DNA of 64,000 bases, taken from the NCBI RefSeq assembly GCF_016756535.1, contig NZ_AP023247.1:5146501-5210500 (forward strand). Reading direction: 5' to 3'. The translations under genes and the position numbers were made by a program. Below are positions 33,215-42,368 of the stretch, in pieces. The notes under the pieces were generated by a model. It saw only the letters and a program-made list of their open reading frames with translations, was not told the origin of the DNA and made no database searches. The stretch's first letter is position 1. Each line of letters starts with the position of its first letter. This stretch comes from Mesorhizobium sp. 131-2-1. GTDB lineage: Bacteria > Pseudomonadota > Alphaproteobacteria > Rhizobiales > Rhizobiaceae.

Positions 33215-34612
33215 ATGCAATATGTGAGTACCCGCGGGGACGCGCCCGTGCTTGGATTTTCCGACGCGGTGCTGGCCGGGCTGGCCCGCGATGGCGGGCT
33301 TTACGTGCCGCGCGAGTGGCCGCAATTCTCGGCGGCGGATATCCGCGCCATGCGCGGCCTGGCCTATCCCGACCTCGCCATCCGCCTGCTGACACCGTTT
33401 CTCGGCGGCGAGATCGCGGCGCCCGTCTTCGAAAGGCTAGTGCGCGAAGCCTATGCGACCTTCCGCCACGAGGCCGTCTGCCCACTGGTACAGACCGGGG
33501 CGAACACTTTTGTGCTGGAGCTCTTCCACGGCCCGACGCTCGCCTTCAAGGACGTGGCCATGCAGCTGCTGGCGCGGCTAATGGACCATGTTCTGGCCGA
33601 GCGCGGCCAGCGCGCGACGATCGTCGGCGCCACCTCCGGCGACACCGGGGGTGCCGCGATCGACGCTTTCGCCGGCCGTGACCGCACCGATATCTTCATC
33701 CTTTTCCCGCACGGCAAGGTCTCGCCGGTGCAGCAGCGGCAGATGACGACGTCGAGCGCAGCGAACGTGCATGCGCTGTCGATCGAAGGCAATTTCGACG
33801 ACTGCCAGGGCCTGGTGAAGGACATGTTCAACGACCACGGTTTTCGCGACCGGGTCTCGCTGTCCGGCGTCAATTCGATCAACTGGGCCCGCATCATGGC
33901 CCAGATCGTCTATTATTTCTCGTCTGCGCTGTCGCTCGGCGCGCCCGATCGCCCGGTGTCCTTCACCGTGCCGACGGGCAATTTCGGCGACATTTTCGCC
34001 GGCTATGCCGCCAAGCGCATGGGGCTGCCGATCGAGCGGCTGATCATCGCCACCAACGACAACGACATATTGGCACGCACGCTGGCGAGCGGCGAATACC
34101 GCACCAAGGGCGTGTTCGCCACGACCTCGCCGTCCATGGATATCCAGGTGTCGTCCAATTTCGAGCGCCTGCTGTTCGAGGCGGCGGAGCGCGACGCCGC
34201 AACCGTGCGGCGCTACATGAACGGACTGAAGCAGTCCGGCGCCTTCACCATCGAGGCGGGCGAAATCGCGAAGATTCGTTCCGAATTCGATGCCGGCCGC
34301 GCAAGCGTCGACGAGGTCGCCGCCACCATCCGCTCGACGCTCGCGGCAAGCAACTATCTGCTCGATCCGCACACGGCGGCGGCCTTCCATGTTGCCGCAG
34401 GCAAGGTCGAAGGCACTGTCCCCATGGTGGTGCTGGGCACCGCGCATCCGGCCAAGTTCCCGGCCGCCGTCGAGGCCGCCAGCGGCATCACCCCCGCCCT
34501 GCCCGCATGGCTAGGCGATTTGATGACAGCCGACGAAAAATACACGGTACTTCCATCCGACCTGAAAATGGTGGAAGATTACGTTACACGCCACACGCGG
34601 GCGGCGCGTTAG
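33215..34612 (+). CDS. thrC: Threonine synthase
   Basis: The 465-residue PLP enzyme converts O-phospho-L-homoserine to L-threonine. It shows the N-terminal MQYVSTRG and GLYVP segments, HGPTLAFKDVAMQ with the PLP lysine (Lys112), GATSGDTGGAA, and SVNSINWARIMAQ-like sequence (SGVNSINWARI). This length and pattern fit the long (yeast/E. coli) class. The gene starts a rightward run with the M16 peptidase 14 bp downstream, an arrangement usual in rhizobia. Homoserine kinase, the preceding pathway step, is encoded at 43656-44618. Confidence 0.95.
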   Translation: MQYVSTRGDAPVLGFSDAVLAGLARDGGLYVPREWPQFSAADIRAMRGLAYPDLAIRLLTPFLGGEIAAPVFERLVREAYATFRHEAVCPLVQTGANTFVLELFHGPTLAFKDVAMQLLARLMDHVLAERGQRATIVGATSGDTGGAAIDAFAGRDRTDIFILFPHGKVSPVQQRQMTTSSAANVHALSIEGNFDDCQGLVKDMFNDHGFRDRVSLSGVNSINWARIMAQIVYYFSSALSLGAPDRPVSFTVPTGNFGDIFAGYAAKRMGLPIERLIIATNDNDILARTLASGEYRTKGVFATTSPSMDIQVSSNFERLLFEAAERDAATVRRYMNGLKQSGAFTIEAGEIAKIRSEFDAGRASVDEVAATIRSTLAASNYLLDPHTAAAFHVAAGKVEGTVPMVVLGTAHPAKFPAAVEAASGITPALPAWLGDLMTADEKYTVLPSDLKMVEDYVTRHTRAAR

Positions 34613-34626
34613 GGAGTACTAACCAT

Positions 34627-35919
34627 ATGGGTGTTGAGGTAAGCCGTCTGTCGAACGGCCTGACAGTCGCAACCGAAACCCTTCCAAGCCTCGAATCCGT
34701 TGCCCTTGGTGCCTGGGTCAAGTCAGGCGCCCGCAATGAGCGTGACGAAGAGCACGGAATGGCCCATTTGCTCGAGCATATGGCCTTCAAGGGCACGAAA
34801 AGGCGCACCGCCTTCGAGATCGCCTCGGAAATCGAGAATGTCGGCGGCGAGATCAACGCCGCCACCAGCGTCGAGACCACCTCCTATTACGCCAGGGTGC
34901 TTTCCGACGACGTGCCGCTGGCGGTCGATATCCTGGCGGACATCCTGCAGGAGTCGGAATTCGACCCCGAGGAGCTCGAGCGCGAGCAGCATGTGATCCT
35001 GCAGGAGATCGGCGCCGCGCACGACACGCCAGACGACATCGTCTTCGACCGCTTCACCGAGACCGCCTTCCGCCACCAGACGATCGGCCGCTCCATCCTC
35101 GGCACGCCGGAAACGGTCAAATCCTTCACGTCCACGCAGCTGCACAGTTTCATCGAGCGCCAGTATGCCGCCGAGCGCATGGTGGTCGTGGCCGCCGGCG
35201 ACATCAAGCACGACAATTTCGTGCGCGAGGTGGAAAAGCAGCTTGGTGGCTTCCGCGCCAAGGCGGAAAGCAACATGCCGCAATATGCGCAATATGTCGG
35301 CGGCGACTTCCGCGAGGATCGCGACCTTATGGACGCGCAGATCGTGCTCGGCTTCGAGGGCCGCGCCTACCATGTGCGCGATTTCTACGCCTCGCAGGTG
35401 CTGTCGATGATCCTCGGCGGCGGCATGTCGTCCAGGTTGTTCCAGGAGGTTCGCGAAAAACGCGGCCTGTGCTACTCGGTGTATGCCTTCCACTGGGGCT
35501 TTTCGGACACCGGCATCTTCGGTGTCCATGCCGCGACCGGGCAGAGCGACATCGCCAAGCTGGTGCCGGTCATCATCGACGAATTGCAGAAGGCCGGCGA
35601 GAACATCCTGCAGGAAGAGCTTGACCGCGCCCGCGCGCAATACCGTGCCGGCCTGATCATGTCGGCCGAAAGCCCGGCCAGCCGCGCCTCGCAGATCGCC
35701 AGGCAGCTGCTGCTGTTCGGCCGGCCGATCGCCAAGGAAGAGCTGATGGAACGGCTGTCGGCGCTCACCGTCGAGCGTCTGACCGATCTCTCGTCGCGGC
35801 TGTTTTCGACCAAGCCGACGCTCACCGCCGTCGGACCCGTGGGGACGCTGGCGCCCTATGAGGCGATCCTCGATTCGCTTGCGGGCCCGCAGACGACGGC
35901 CCGCAAGCTCGCCGTCTAG
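34627..35919 (+). CDS. M16-family zinc metallopeptidase (processing-peptidase-like)
   Basis: The 430-residue protein carries the inverted zinc motif H47-L-L-E50-H51, and a distal glutamate is expected in the helix ELEREQHVILQEIG. The second half shows the non-catalytic domain with GGGMSSRLFQEVREKRGLCYSVYAF, as in mitochondrial processing peptidase beta relatives. GGGAG precedes the ATG at 34627. It is probably a cytoplasmic or periplasmic oligopeptidase; the substrate is unknown. The genes thrC, this one and the GNAT gene are closely spaced and likely share a transcript. Confidence 0.92.
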   Translation: MGVEVSRLSNGLTVATETLPSLESVALGAWVKSGARNERDEEHGMAHLLEHMAFKGTKRRTAFEIASEIENVGGEINAATSVETTSYYARVLSDDVPLAVDILADILQESEFDPEELEREQHVILQEIGAAHDTPDDIVFDRFTETAFRHQTIGRSILGTPETVKSFTSTQLHSFIERQYAAERMVVVAAGDIKHDNFVREVEKQLGGFRAKAESNMPQYAQYVGGDFREDRDLMDAQIVLGFEGRAYHVRDFYASQVLSMILGGGMSSRLFQEVREKRGLCYSVYAFHWGFSDTGIFGVHAATGQSDIAKLVPVIIDELQKAGENILQEELDRARAQYRAGLIMSAESPASRASQIARQLLLFGRPIAKEELMERLSALTVERLTDLSSRLFSTKPTLTAVGPVGTLAPYEAILDSLAGPQTTARKLAV

Positions 35920-35934
35920 CCCAGTCCAAGCGCC

Positions 35935-36531
35935 ATGTTCGCGCTCCCTTTCTTTCGCCGCGACCTGCCGGCACTGAAGGGTGACACGGTCACGCTGCGC
36001 GTGCCGCTGACCAACGACTACCGCGAATGGTCGACGCTGCGCGGTGAAAGCCGCGCCTTCCTAGAGCCGTGGGAGCCGCGTTGGACGCCGGATGAGCTCG
36101 ACCGCACGGCATGGCGGCTGCGCATCAGCCGCTACCGTGAGGATTACGCACAAGGAACGGCGATCGCCTTCTTCATCTTCGAGAAGTCGAGCGGCAAGCT
36201 CGCCGGCGGCATTACGCTCGGCAACATCCGCCACGGCGTCGCGCAAAGCGGCCATATCGGCTACTGGATCGGCGAGCGCTATGGCGGCCGCGGCCTGATG
36301 ACCGAGGCGGTCAAGCTGGTGTCGCGCTTCGCCTTCGATACGTTGAGGTTGCACCGGATCGAAGCGGCCTGTATTCCCGACAATGCCCGTTCGATCCGCG
36401 TGCTTGAAAAAGCCGGATTCCGGCGCGAAGGACTGCTGCGATCCTACCTCAGGATCAATGGCATCTGGCAGGATCATTACCTCTACGCCCGGATCGCGGA
36501 CGATCCGCCGGGCGCTGGAACGAAGGGCTGA
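35935..36531 (+). CDS. GNAT N-acetyltransferase, RimJ/RimL type
   Basis: The 198-residue protein has the RimJ/RimL pattern: VTLRVPLTNDYREW at the N-terminus, IGYWIGERYGGRGLMTEA (acetyl-CoA pyrophosphate loop) and the final NARSIRVLEKAGFRREGLLRSYLRINGIWQDHYLYA. Members acetylate N-termini of ribosomal proteins or small molecules; the target here is not known. Its TGA is immediately followed by the TTG start of the GGDEF/EAL gene, suggesting coupled translation. Confidence 0.9.
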   Translation: MFALPFFRRDLPALKGDTVTLRVPLTNDYREWSTLRGESRAFLEPWEPRWTPDELDRTAWRLRISRYREDYAQGTAIAFFIFEKSSGKLAGGITLGNIRHGVAQSGHIGYWIGERYGGRGLMTEAVKLVSRFAFDTLRLHRIEAACIPDNARSIRVLEKAGFRREGLLRSYLRINGIWQDHYLYARIADDPPGAGTKG

Positions 36532-39423
36532 TTGTTGACGAATTTTTCGCGATTCGCGTCGCTGTTCGCCCTTGTCCTGGCGATGGTCGTTGCGCTGTGC
36601 GCAGCCTCGCCGGCGCTCGCCGTCGAGCCGATCAAGATCGCCCGCGACGACGTGGCGCTCGATCTGTCGGGCGCCGTCGAGATCTACCGGAACCAGGGCG
36701 AGAATTTCCAGGTCTCGACCGCGCCGGGTCCCGACGGCATCGTCAGGCGCATCGAGGTCGAGGCCAATGACGCGCGCTCCACCGGCGACTGGGCGGTGTT
36801 CGCGCTCGCCAACACCACCGACCAGCAGCTCGACCGGCTGATCGTGGCGCCGCATTTCCGGCTGGTGAATTCGGGCATATTCTGGCCGGACCTCGGCTCG
36901 ACCCGCATCGCCGCGATCACGCCCAGCGAAGGCTTCGCGCTCGACCGCCAGACCAGCCCCGATGCCGACGTGTTCCGGGTGACGCTTAACCCTGGCACGG
37001 TGGTCACCTTCATCGCCGAGCTTGCCTCGCCGAAACTGCCGCAGGTCTATCTGTGGGATCCGGAATCCTACAAGGACTCGGTCAACTCCTACACGCTGTT
37101 CCGCGGCATCGTCATCGGCATCGCCGGCCTTTTGGCGCTGTTCCTGACCATCCTGTTCGTCGTCAAGGGAACCTCGATGTTCCCGGCCACGGCAGCGCTT
37201 GCCTGGGCGGTGCTTGCCTATATCTGCGTCGATTTCGGCTTCCTCAACAAGATCATCGAGATATCGCCCGGCAATGAGCAGATGTGGCGCGCCGGAACGG
37301 AGGTGGCGCTGGCGGCGACCTTCGTTGTGTTCCTGTTCGCCTATCTCAACCTCAACCGCTGGCACGGCCATTTCAGTTATGGCGCGCTGGTCTGGATCCT
37401 CGGCCTGCTACTGATCGCCGGCGTCGCCATCGTCGATCCGGCGGTCGCGGCCGGCATTGCCCGCATTTCGTTTGCAGCCACGGCGCTGACAGGCCTCGGG
37501 CTCATCGTCTTCCTCGGTATTCGTGGTTATGACCGCGCCATCATGCTGGTGCCCAGTTGGGTCATGGTGCTGTTGTGGCTGTGCGGATCGTGGATGGCGA
37601 TCACCGGCATGCTCGACAACGACATCGCCCAGCCGGCGCTGGGCGGCGGCCTGATCCTGATCATCCTGTTGATCGGCTTCACCGTCATGCAGCACGCCTT
37701 TGCCGGCGGCGCGCTGCATCAGGGCTTGTTCTCGGATCTCGAACGGCAGGCGCTGGCCGTCGCCGGCTCGGGCGACACGGTGTGGGACTGGGACGTGCTG
37801 CGCGACCGCGTCGTCACCAAACCGGATGTCAGCATCCAGCTTGGCCTGGCGCCCAACAGCCTTGGCGGCGCTGCCCGCAACTGGCTGCCGGTGCTGCATG
37901 CCGATGATCGCGACACCTTCCGCACCACGCTCGACGTGGTGCTGGAGCACCGGCGCGGCCGGGTTTCGCAGAATTTCCGGCTGCGCGGCGCCGACGGGCA
38001 CTATCACTGGTTCGCGCTGCGCGCCCGCCCGGTGATCGGCTCGGACGGCGAGGTGATCCGCTGCGTCGGCACCATGGTCGACGTCACCGAGCAAAAGAAA
38101 TCCGAGGAAAGGCTGCTGCACGACGCCGTGCACGATAATTTGACCGGCCTGCCGAACCGCGAGTTGTTCATGAACCGGCTGGAGGCGATCATCTCGATCG
38201 CCCGCACCGAGGACAAGGTGCGCCCGACCGTCTTCGTCATCGACATCGACCGTTTCAAGCAGGTCAATGACGGCCTCGGCATCTCCGCCGGCGACACCAT
38301 CCTGCTCACCATCGCGCGCCGGCTGCATCGGCTCCTGAAGCCCAAGGATTCACTGTCGCGCTTTGCCGGCGACCAGTTCGCGCTGATGCTTCTGTCGGAA
38401 CAGGATCCGGCCCGCATCGCCGCGGTCGCGGACGCCATCAAGCACGCCATCAACAACCCGATCACCTTCGCCAAGCGCGAGATCGTGCTCACCGCCTCGA
38501 TCGGGCTGATCACCTGGACGACGGCGCAGACCTCGTCCGAGGACATGGTCAAGGACGCCGAACTTGCCATGCACCAGGCCAAGCGTTTCGGCGGCGACAG
38601 GATCGAGCCGTTCCGGCCGGCCTTCCGCACCGTCGGCACCGACCGGCTGCAGTTCGAGTCCGACCTGCGCCGCGCCATCGAGCGGCGCGAATTCACGCTG
38701 GCCTACCAGCCGATCGTGCGGCTGGAGGACGGCAGCGTCGCCGGCTTCGAGGCGCTGCTCAGATGGGACCATCCGCGCCGTGGCATGATCCCACCAGGCG
38801 ATTTCATACCGGTTGCCGAGAGCTGCGGGCTGATCGTGCAGCTCGGCCTGTTCGCCATGCAGCAGGCAGCCGAGGACCTGGCAACCTGGCAAAAGCAGAT
38901 CGGCGACGCGCCGCTGTCGGTCTCGGTCAACCTCTCCAGCCGCCAGCTGATACGTCGCGATCTGGTCAGCGACGTCCGTTCGGTCATTGCGCGCGCCAAT
39001 CTGAAGCCGCGCTGCTTCCGCCTCGAGCTCACCGAGTCGCTGGTGATGGACAATCCCGAGCAGACCTCGCATGTGCTGACCAAGCTGAAGCAGCTCGGCA
39101 TCGGGCTGTCGCTCGACGACTTCGGAACCGGCTATTCGTCGCTGTCCTATCTGACGCGCTTCCCCTTCGACACGATCAAGATCGACAAGAGCTTCGTCGA
39201 CGACGCGACGCCGAAGCGCGCGGTGCTGCTCAAGTCCATGGTCAACATGGCGCATGAGCTCGGCCTGTCCGTCGTGGCGGAAGGCATCTCCGACGAGAGC
39301 GATGCGCTGGAGCTGCGCCAGATGGGCTGCGAATACGTTCAGAGCTTCATGTTCGGCGCGCCGATGCCCGGCGACCAGGTGCTGAAGACGCTGAAAGAGC
39401 AGTACCCGCTTACGCAGGCTTAG
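36532..39423 (+). CDS. Membrane GGDEF/EAL protein, probable c-di-GMP phosphodiesterase
   Basis: About 963 residues starting at tandem TTG codons (36532 and 36535) behind AAGGG. The protein has a signal peptide, a periplasmic 7TMR-DISM-like sensor domain (about 30-185), seven membrane helices (about 190-395), a PAS domain (about 410-525), a GGDEF-type domain and an EAL domain. The cyclase motif reads AGDQF (about 612-616) in place of GG(D/E)EF, so cyclase activity is doubtful. The EAL side is intact: GFEALLRW, SVNLSSRQL, LELTESLV, DDFGTGYSSL, KIDKSF and VAEGIS. It should degrade c-di-GMP in response to a periplasmic cue, and such signals commonly control exopolysaccharide. The TAG overlaps a palindromic element. 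Confidence 0.9.
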   Translation: MLTNFSRFASLFALVLAMVVALCAASPALAVEPIKIARDDVALDLSGAVEIYRNQGENFQVSTAPGPDGIVRRIEVEANDARSTGDWAVFALANTTDQQLDRLIVAPHFRLVNSGIFWPDLGSTRIAAITPSEGFALDRQTSPDADVFRVTLNPGTVVTFIAELASPKLPQVYLWDPESYKDSVNSYTLFRGIVIGIAGLLALFLTILFVVKGTSMFPATAALAWAVLAYICVDFGFLNKIIEISPGNEQMWRAGTEVALAATFVVFLFAYLNLNRWHGHFSYGALVWILGLLLIAGVAIVDPAVAAGIARISFAATALTGLGLIVFLGIRGYDRAIMLVPSWVMVLLWLCGSWMAITGMLDNDIAQPALGGGLILIILLIGFTVMQHAFAGGALHQGLFSDLERQALAVAGSGDTVWDWDVLRDRVVTKPDVSIQLGLAPNSLGGAARNWLPVLHADDRDTFRTTLDVVLEHRRGRVSQNFRLRGADGHYHWFALRARPVIGSDGEVIRCVGTMVDVTEQKKSEERLLHDAVHDNLTGLPNRELFMNRLEAIISIARTEDKVRPTVFVIDIDRFKQVNDGLGISAGDTILLTIARRLHRLLKPKDSLSRFAGDQFALMLLSEQDPARIAAVADAIKHAINNPITFAKREIVLTASIGLITWTTAQTSSEDMVKDAELAMHQAKRFGGDRIEPFRPAFRTVGTDRLQFESDLRRAIERREFTLAYQPIVRLEDGSVAGFEALLRWDHPRRGMIPPGDFIPVAESCGLIVQLGLFAMQQAAEDLATWQKQIGDAPLSVSVNLSSRQLIRRDLVSDVRSVIARANLKPRCFRLELTESLVMDNPEQTSHVLTKLKQLGIGLSLDDFGTGYSSLSYLTRFPFDTIKIDKSFVDDATPKRAVLLKSMVNMAHELGLSVVAEGISDESDALELRQMGCEYVQSFMFGAPMPGDQVLKTLKEQYPLTQA

Positions 39424-39564
39424 AGGCCATTTGGAAACTCTACTCCTGCGGCCATCTGATGGCGCTTTCTGCGCTTCCGGTGCTCACGTACTTCAAGTAC
39501 GCTCCGCTCCGGTTCTCGAAATCACCACCATATGACTCGCATGAGCGAGTTTCGAAACGGCCTC
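39423..39564. repeat. Palindromic intergenic element, copy 2 (RIME-like)
   Basis: This copy matches that at 32201-32343 over most of its length, including the central CGTACT-TCA-AGTACG palindrome. Its ends (39423-39440 and 39547-39564) are inverted with 16 of 18 positions matching. It begins on the last base of the GGDEF/EAL stop codon and ends 21 bp from the converging YqgE gene. Differences between the copies often fall in paired positions, keeping the fold, which points to selection or spread as a structured element. Confidence 0.85.
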
Positions 39565-39585
39565 TGGAGGAGCTTGCCAGATAAC

Positions 39586-40194
39586 TCAGGCGTGGCCGGC
39601 CGCCAGGCTGAGATGCGCCAGATCGATGCCGATCGAAGCGAGGATGCGGTCGTATTTGCGCTCGATGTCGGCGTCGAACAAGAGCTCCGGCGTCGCCGGG
39701 CAGGTCAGCCAGCCATTCTCGGCGATCTCGGTTTCCAATTGCCCGGCGCCCCAGCCGGAATAGCCGAGCGCCATCAGCGCGTGCCGCGGCCCGCGGCCGG
39801 ACGAGATAGCGCGCAAAATATCGACGGTGGCGGTCAGGCAGATGTCGTCGGAGACGTTGAGCGAGGATTCCACCCGGTAGTCACCGGAGTGCAGGACGAA
39901 GCCGCGGCTGCGGTCGACCGGCCCGCCATTGCGCACGACGAAATCGCGCGCATGCGCCGGCAAGCGGATCGCCTCCTGCTCGTTCATGATGCCGAGCTGC
40001 ACCAGAAGGTCCGGAAACAGCATCTGCTGGGTCTGGTTGATGATCAGGCCCATCGCGCCTTCGTCGCTGTGGGCGCAAATGTAGATGACCGAGCGCGTGA
40101 AGCGATCGTCCTTCATGCCGGGCATGGCAATCAGGAACTGATCGTCGAGAAAACCGCGTCCGGCGGTCGTCTTCTTGTGGCGCAACAAGTCCAT
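39586..40194 (-). CDS. YqgE/AlgH family protein
   Basis: The 202-residue protein shows the family pattern: [29 protein letters not shown] near the start, GAMGLIINQ, the [13 protein letters not shown] motif and a C-terminal [22 protein letters not shown]. coli YqgE is the reference; AlgH of Pseudomonas was named for effects on alginate genes, but the biochemical role is unsettled. The start at 40194 gives the usual length, although no good ribosome-binding site is visible before it. It converges with the GGDEF/EAL gene across the palindromic element. Confidence 0.9.
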   Translation of the reverse strand: MDLLRHKKTTAGRGFLDDQFLIAMPGMKDDRFTRSVIYICAHSDEGAMGLIINQTQQMLFPDLLVQLGIMNEQEAIRLPAHARDFVVRNGGPVDRSRGFVLHSGDYRVESSLNVSDDICLTATVDILRAISSGRGPRHALMALGYSGWGAGQLETEIAENGWLTCPATPELLFDADIERKYDRILASIGIDLAHLSLAAGHA

Positions 40195-40375
40195 GGAAGG
40201 AAGGGTAACGCGTTTCCCGGGCGTCGGAAAGATGCACAGCACGCGATTTGAGGCCTGGCGCCGCCGTCGAATTCGCCGCTCACTTGCCGGCGGCATGCAC
40301 GATCTCACGCAAATATGATACCGAAAGGCTCATGAAATCATTGCGAAGCCACGAACTGACGATCAAATCACCGCC

Positions 40376-41182
40376 ATGCGAAGCCTGAAGATCCTGCTGA
40401 TCTGCTCCGCCGTTGGACTGGGACTGAGCGTTCCGGCGTCGGCCTCCTCCTCGATCTGGTACAACAGCGAAGGCGGCAAGGTGCGGCTCGTCACCAGCGG
40501 CAAGCCCGACAAGGCCGGGCGCATCCAGGGCGTGCTCGAAATCGCACTGAAGCCAGGCTGGAAGACCTATTGGCGCGATCCGGGCGACGCCGGCGTGCCG
40601 CCGCAGATCGACATCTCACCCAGCACCAACATAGCGAGCGCCGCATTCTCGTTTCCGCCGCCGCAACGCCACGACGACGGCTACGGCAAATGGGCCGGCT
40701 ACGATCATCCGGTTTCATTGCCGGTGACCTTCACGTTGTCGGCGGCCGAACAGCCGGCCGTCATTGTGGCCGATGTCTTCCTCGGCATCTGCGAGACGAT
40801 CTGCATTCCCGTGCAGACGCGGCTGAGCCTCGACCCGGCTTCCGATGCGGACAATGTCGAGGACGCGGCGCAGGTGCAAGGGGCATTCGCGGCGCTGCCG
40901 GCGCCGCCAAGACCCGACTTCGGCGTGAACGTGCTGCCGGGCGACCACGAGACACTGGTCGTCGAGGCGAGCTTTCCGGGCGACCCGGAAGCGGCCGACT
41001 TCTTCGTCGCCGGCGAGCGGGACTATATGTTCGGCGCCCCGATGCGCAGCGAGAAGGCCGGCAAACTGGTGTTCACGGTGCCGATCCTAGACCGGCCATC
41101 GACGACGCCGACCGACGGCGGGCTTCATTACACGCTGACAAGCGCCGAGGGCGCGGTCGAGGGTCTGCTGCCGTTTCCGTAA
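40376..41182 (+). CDS. Periplasmic protein with a DsbD N-terminal (thiol reductase) domain
   Basis: The 268-residue protein has a signal peptide ending ASASS and then an immunoglobulin-like domain resembling the alpha domain of DsbD: KPGWKTYWRDPGDAGVPPQ, then GYDHPVSLPVTF and VFLGICETICIPVQT, where the CETIC pair corresponds to the reactive cysteines. No membrane transporter domain or thioredoxin domain follows, so a CcdA-like partner would be needed to supply electrons. It probably keeps periplasmic thiols reduced. It is divergent from YqgE, with about 180 bp between starts. Confidence 0.8.
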   Translation: MRSLKILLICSAVGLGLSVPASASSSIWYNSEGGKVRLVTSGKPDKAGRIQGVLEIALKPGWKTYWRDPGDAGVPPQIDISPSTNIASAAFSFPPPQRHDDGYGKWAGYDHPVSLPVTFTLSAAEQPAVIVADVFLGICETICIPVQTRLSLDPASDADNVEDAAQVQGAFAALPAPPRPDFGVNVLPGDHETLVVEASFPGDPEAADFFVAGERDYMFGAPMRSEKAGKLVFTVPILDRPSTTPTDGGLHYTLTSAEGAVEGLLPFP

Positions 41183-41312
41183 TGCTCCAATTGGGGCGCA
41201 GTTCGGAACATCCTTTGCTCCAGGCGCGCCAGCGGTTGCGGGCGGCATCCGAGTTCGATATCGCAAGGATACATCCTGCCATCCACCACCCCATCATCGA
41301 ACGAGGTATTCC

Positions 41313-41792
41313 ATGATCTCCGTTGGCGACAGACTGCCCGATGCGACTTTCAAGACGATGACCGCCGACGGCGCCAAGCCGATCACGACGGCCGAAATCT
41401 TCGCGGGCAAGAAGGTCGTGCTGTTCGGCGTTCCCGGCGCCTTCACACCGACCTGCAGCAACAACCACCTGCCCGGCTATCTGGAAAACCATGACGCCAT
41501 CCTGGCGCGTGGCGTCGATACCATCGCCGTCGTCTCCGTCAACGACGTGCATGTCATGGGTGCCTGGGCGCGCTTCAGTGGCGGCGAGGACAAGATCCTC
41601 TATCTGGCCGACGGCAGTGGCGATTTCGCCAAGTCGGTCGGCCTCGACAACGACCTTTCCGCAAGCGGCATGGGGCTGCGTTCGAAGCGTTTTTCGATGA
41701 TCGTCGAGGACGGCAAGGTGACCGCACTCAACGTCGAGACCAAGCCCGGCGTCGACACGTCGGGTGCCGCGCACATCCTGCAACAGCTCTAA
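41313..41792 (+). CDS. Peroxiredoxin (Prx5/AhpE-like, glutaredoxin-dependent type)
   Basis: The 159-residue protein has the peroxidatic cysteine in PGAFTPTCSNNHLPGY, with the Pro-x-x-x-Thr-x-x-Cys arrangement. The WARFSGGEDKILYLADGSGDFAKSVGL segment and a late SKRFSMIVEDG fit the Prx5 subfamily. It reduces hydrogen and alkyl peroxides in the cytosol using glutathione/glutaredoxin or thioredoxin. The gene stands alone between the DsbD-like gene and DUF2938; no regulator site was recognised upstream. Confidence 0.93.
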   Translation: MISVGDRLPDATFKTMTADGAKPITTAEIFAGKKVVLFGVPGAFTPTCSNNHLPGYLENHDAILARGVDTIAVVSVNDVHVMGAWARFSGGEDKILYLADGSGDFAKSVGLDNDLSASGMGLRSKRFSMIVEDGKVTALNVETKPGVDTSGAAHILQQL

Positions 41793-41878
41793 CGCTCAGC
41801 CAGGCGCGGCCGGACTGGACATCGCCAAGGATCGCGCCCGGCGGTGCTTGATGTTTCTTGCCTTTGGGGACCTGACCG

Positions 41879-42355
41879 ATGTTCGACGCAATCTGGCGCA
41901 GCGTGGCGATCGGCATCGGCGCGACGCTGCTGATGGATATCTGGGCCATCCTCCTCAACAAGGCCTTTGCCCAGCCGCGGCCGAACTGGGGACCGGTCGG
42001 CCGCTGGGTCTGGCACCTCAGGAGCAAGGTCTTCCACGACGATATCGGCCAGGCCGCGCCTTACGCGCATGAAGTGGCGCTGGGCTGGGCCTTCCACTAT
42101 TTCGTCGGCATCGTCTACGGCATCATCCTGGTCGTGCTCGCCGGAACGGCGTGGCTCGCCCAGCCGACCTTCCTGCCGGCCTTCATCCTCGGCATCGTCA
42201 CCGTCGGCGCCGGCTGGTTCCTGCTCGCGCCGGGCATGGGCGCCGGCTGGGCCGCCTCGAAGCGGCCCAATCCGAGGCAGATCCGCGCCCTCAACCTCGT
42301 CTCGCACACGGTGTTCGCGCTGGGCCTCTACGGCACCGCCCTCATGATCCGCTGA
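41879..42355 (+). CDS. DUF2938 membrane protein
   Basis: The 158-residue protein has four hydrophobic segments (about 8-28, 70-92, 97-120 and 138-157). The conserved core PNWGPVGRWVWHL, then HEVALGWAFHYFVGIVYG, matches DUF2938. These are small inner-membrane proteins without known function. It lies 86 bp after the peroxiredoxin gene and may share its transcript. Confidence 0.8.
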   Translation: MFDAIWRSVAIGIGATLLMDIWAILLNKAFAQPRPNWGPVGRWVWHLRSKVFHDDIGQAAPYAHEVALGWAFHYFVGIVYGIILVVLAGTAWLAQPTFLPAFILGIVTVGAGWFLLAPGMGAGWAASKRPNPRQIRALNLVSHTVFALGLYGTALMIR

Positions 42356-42368
42356 GGGCGGAGGACCG

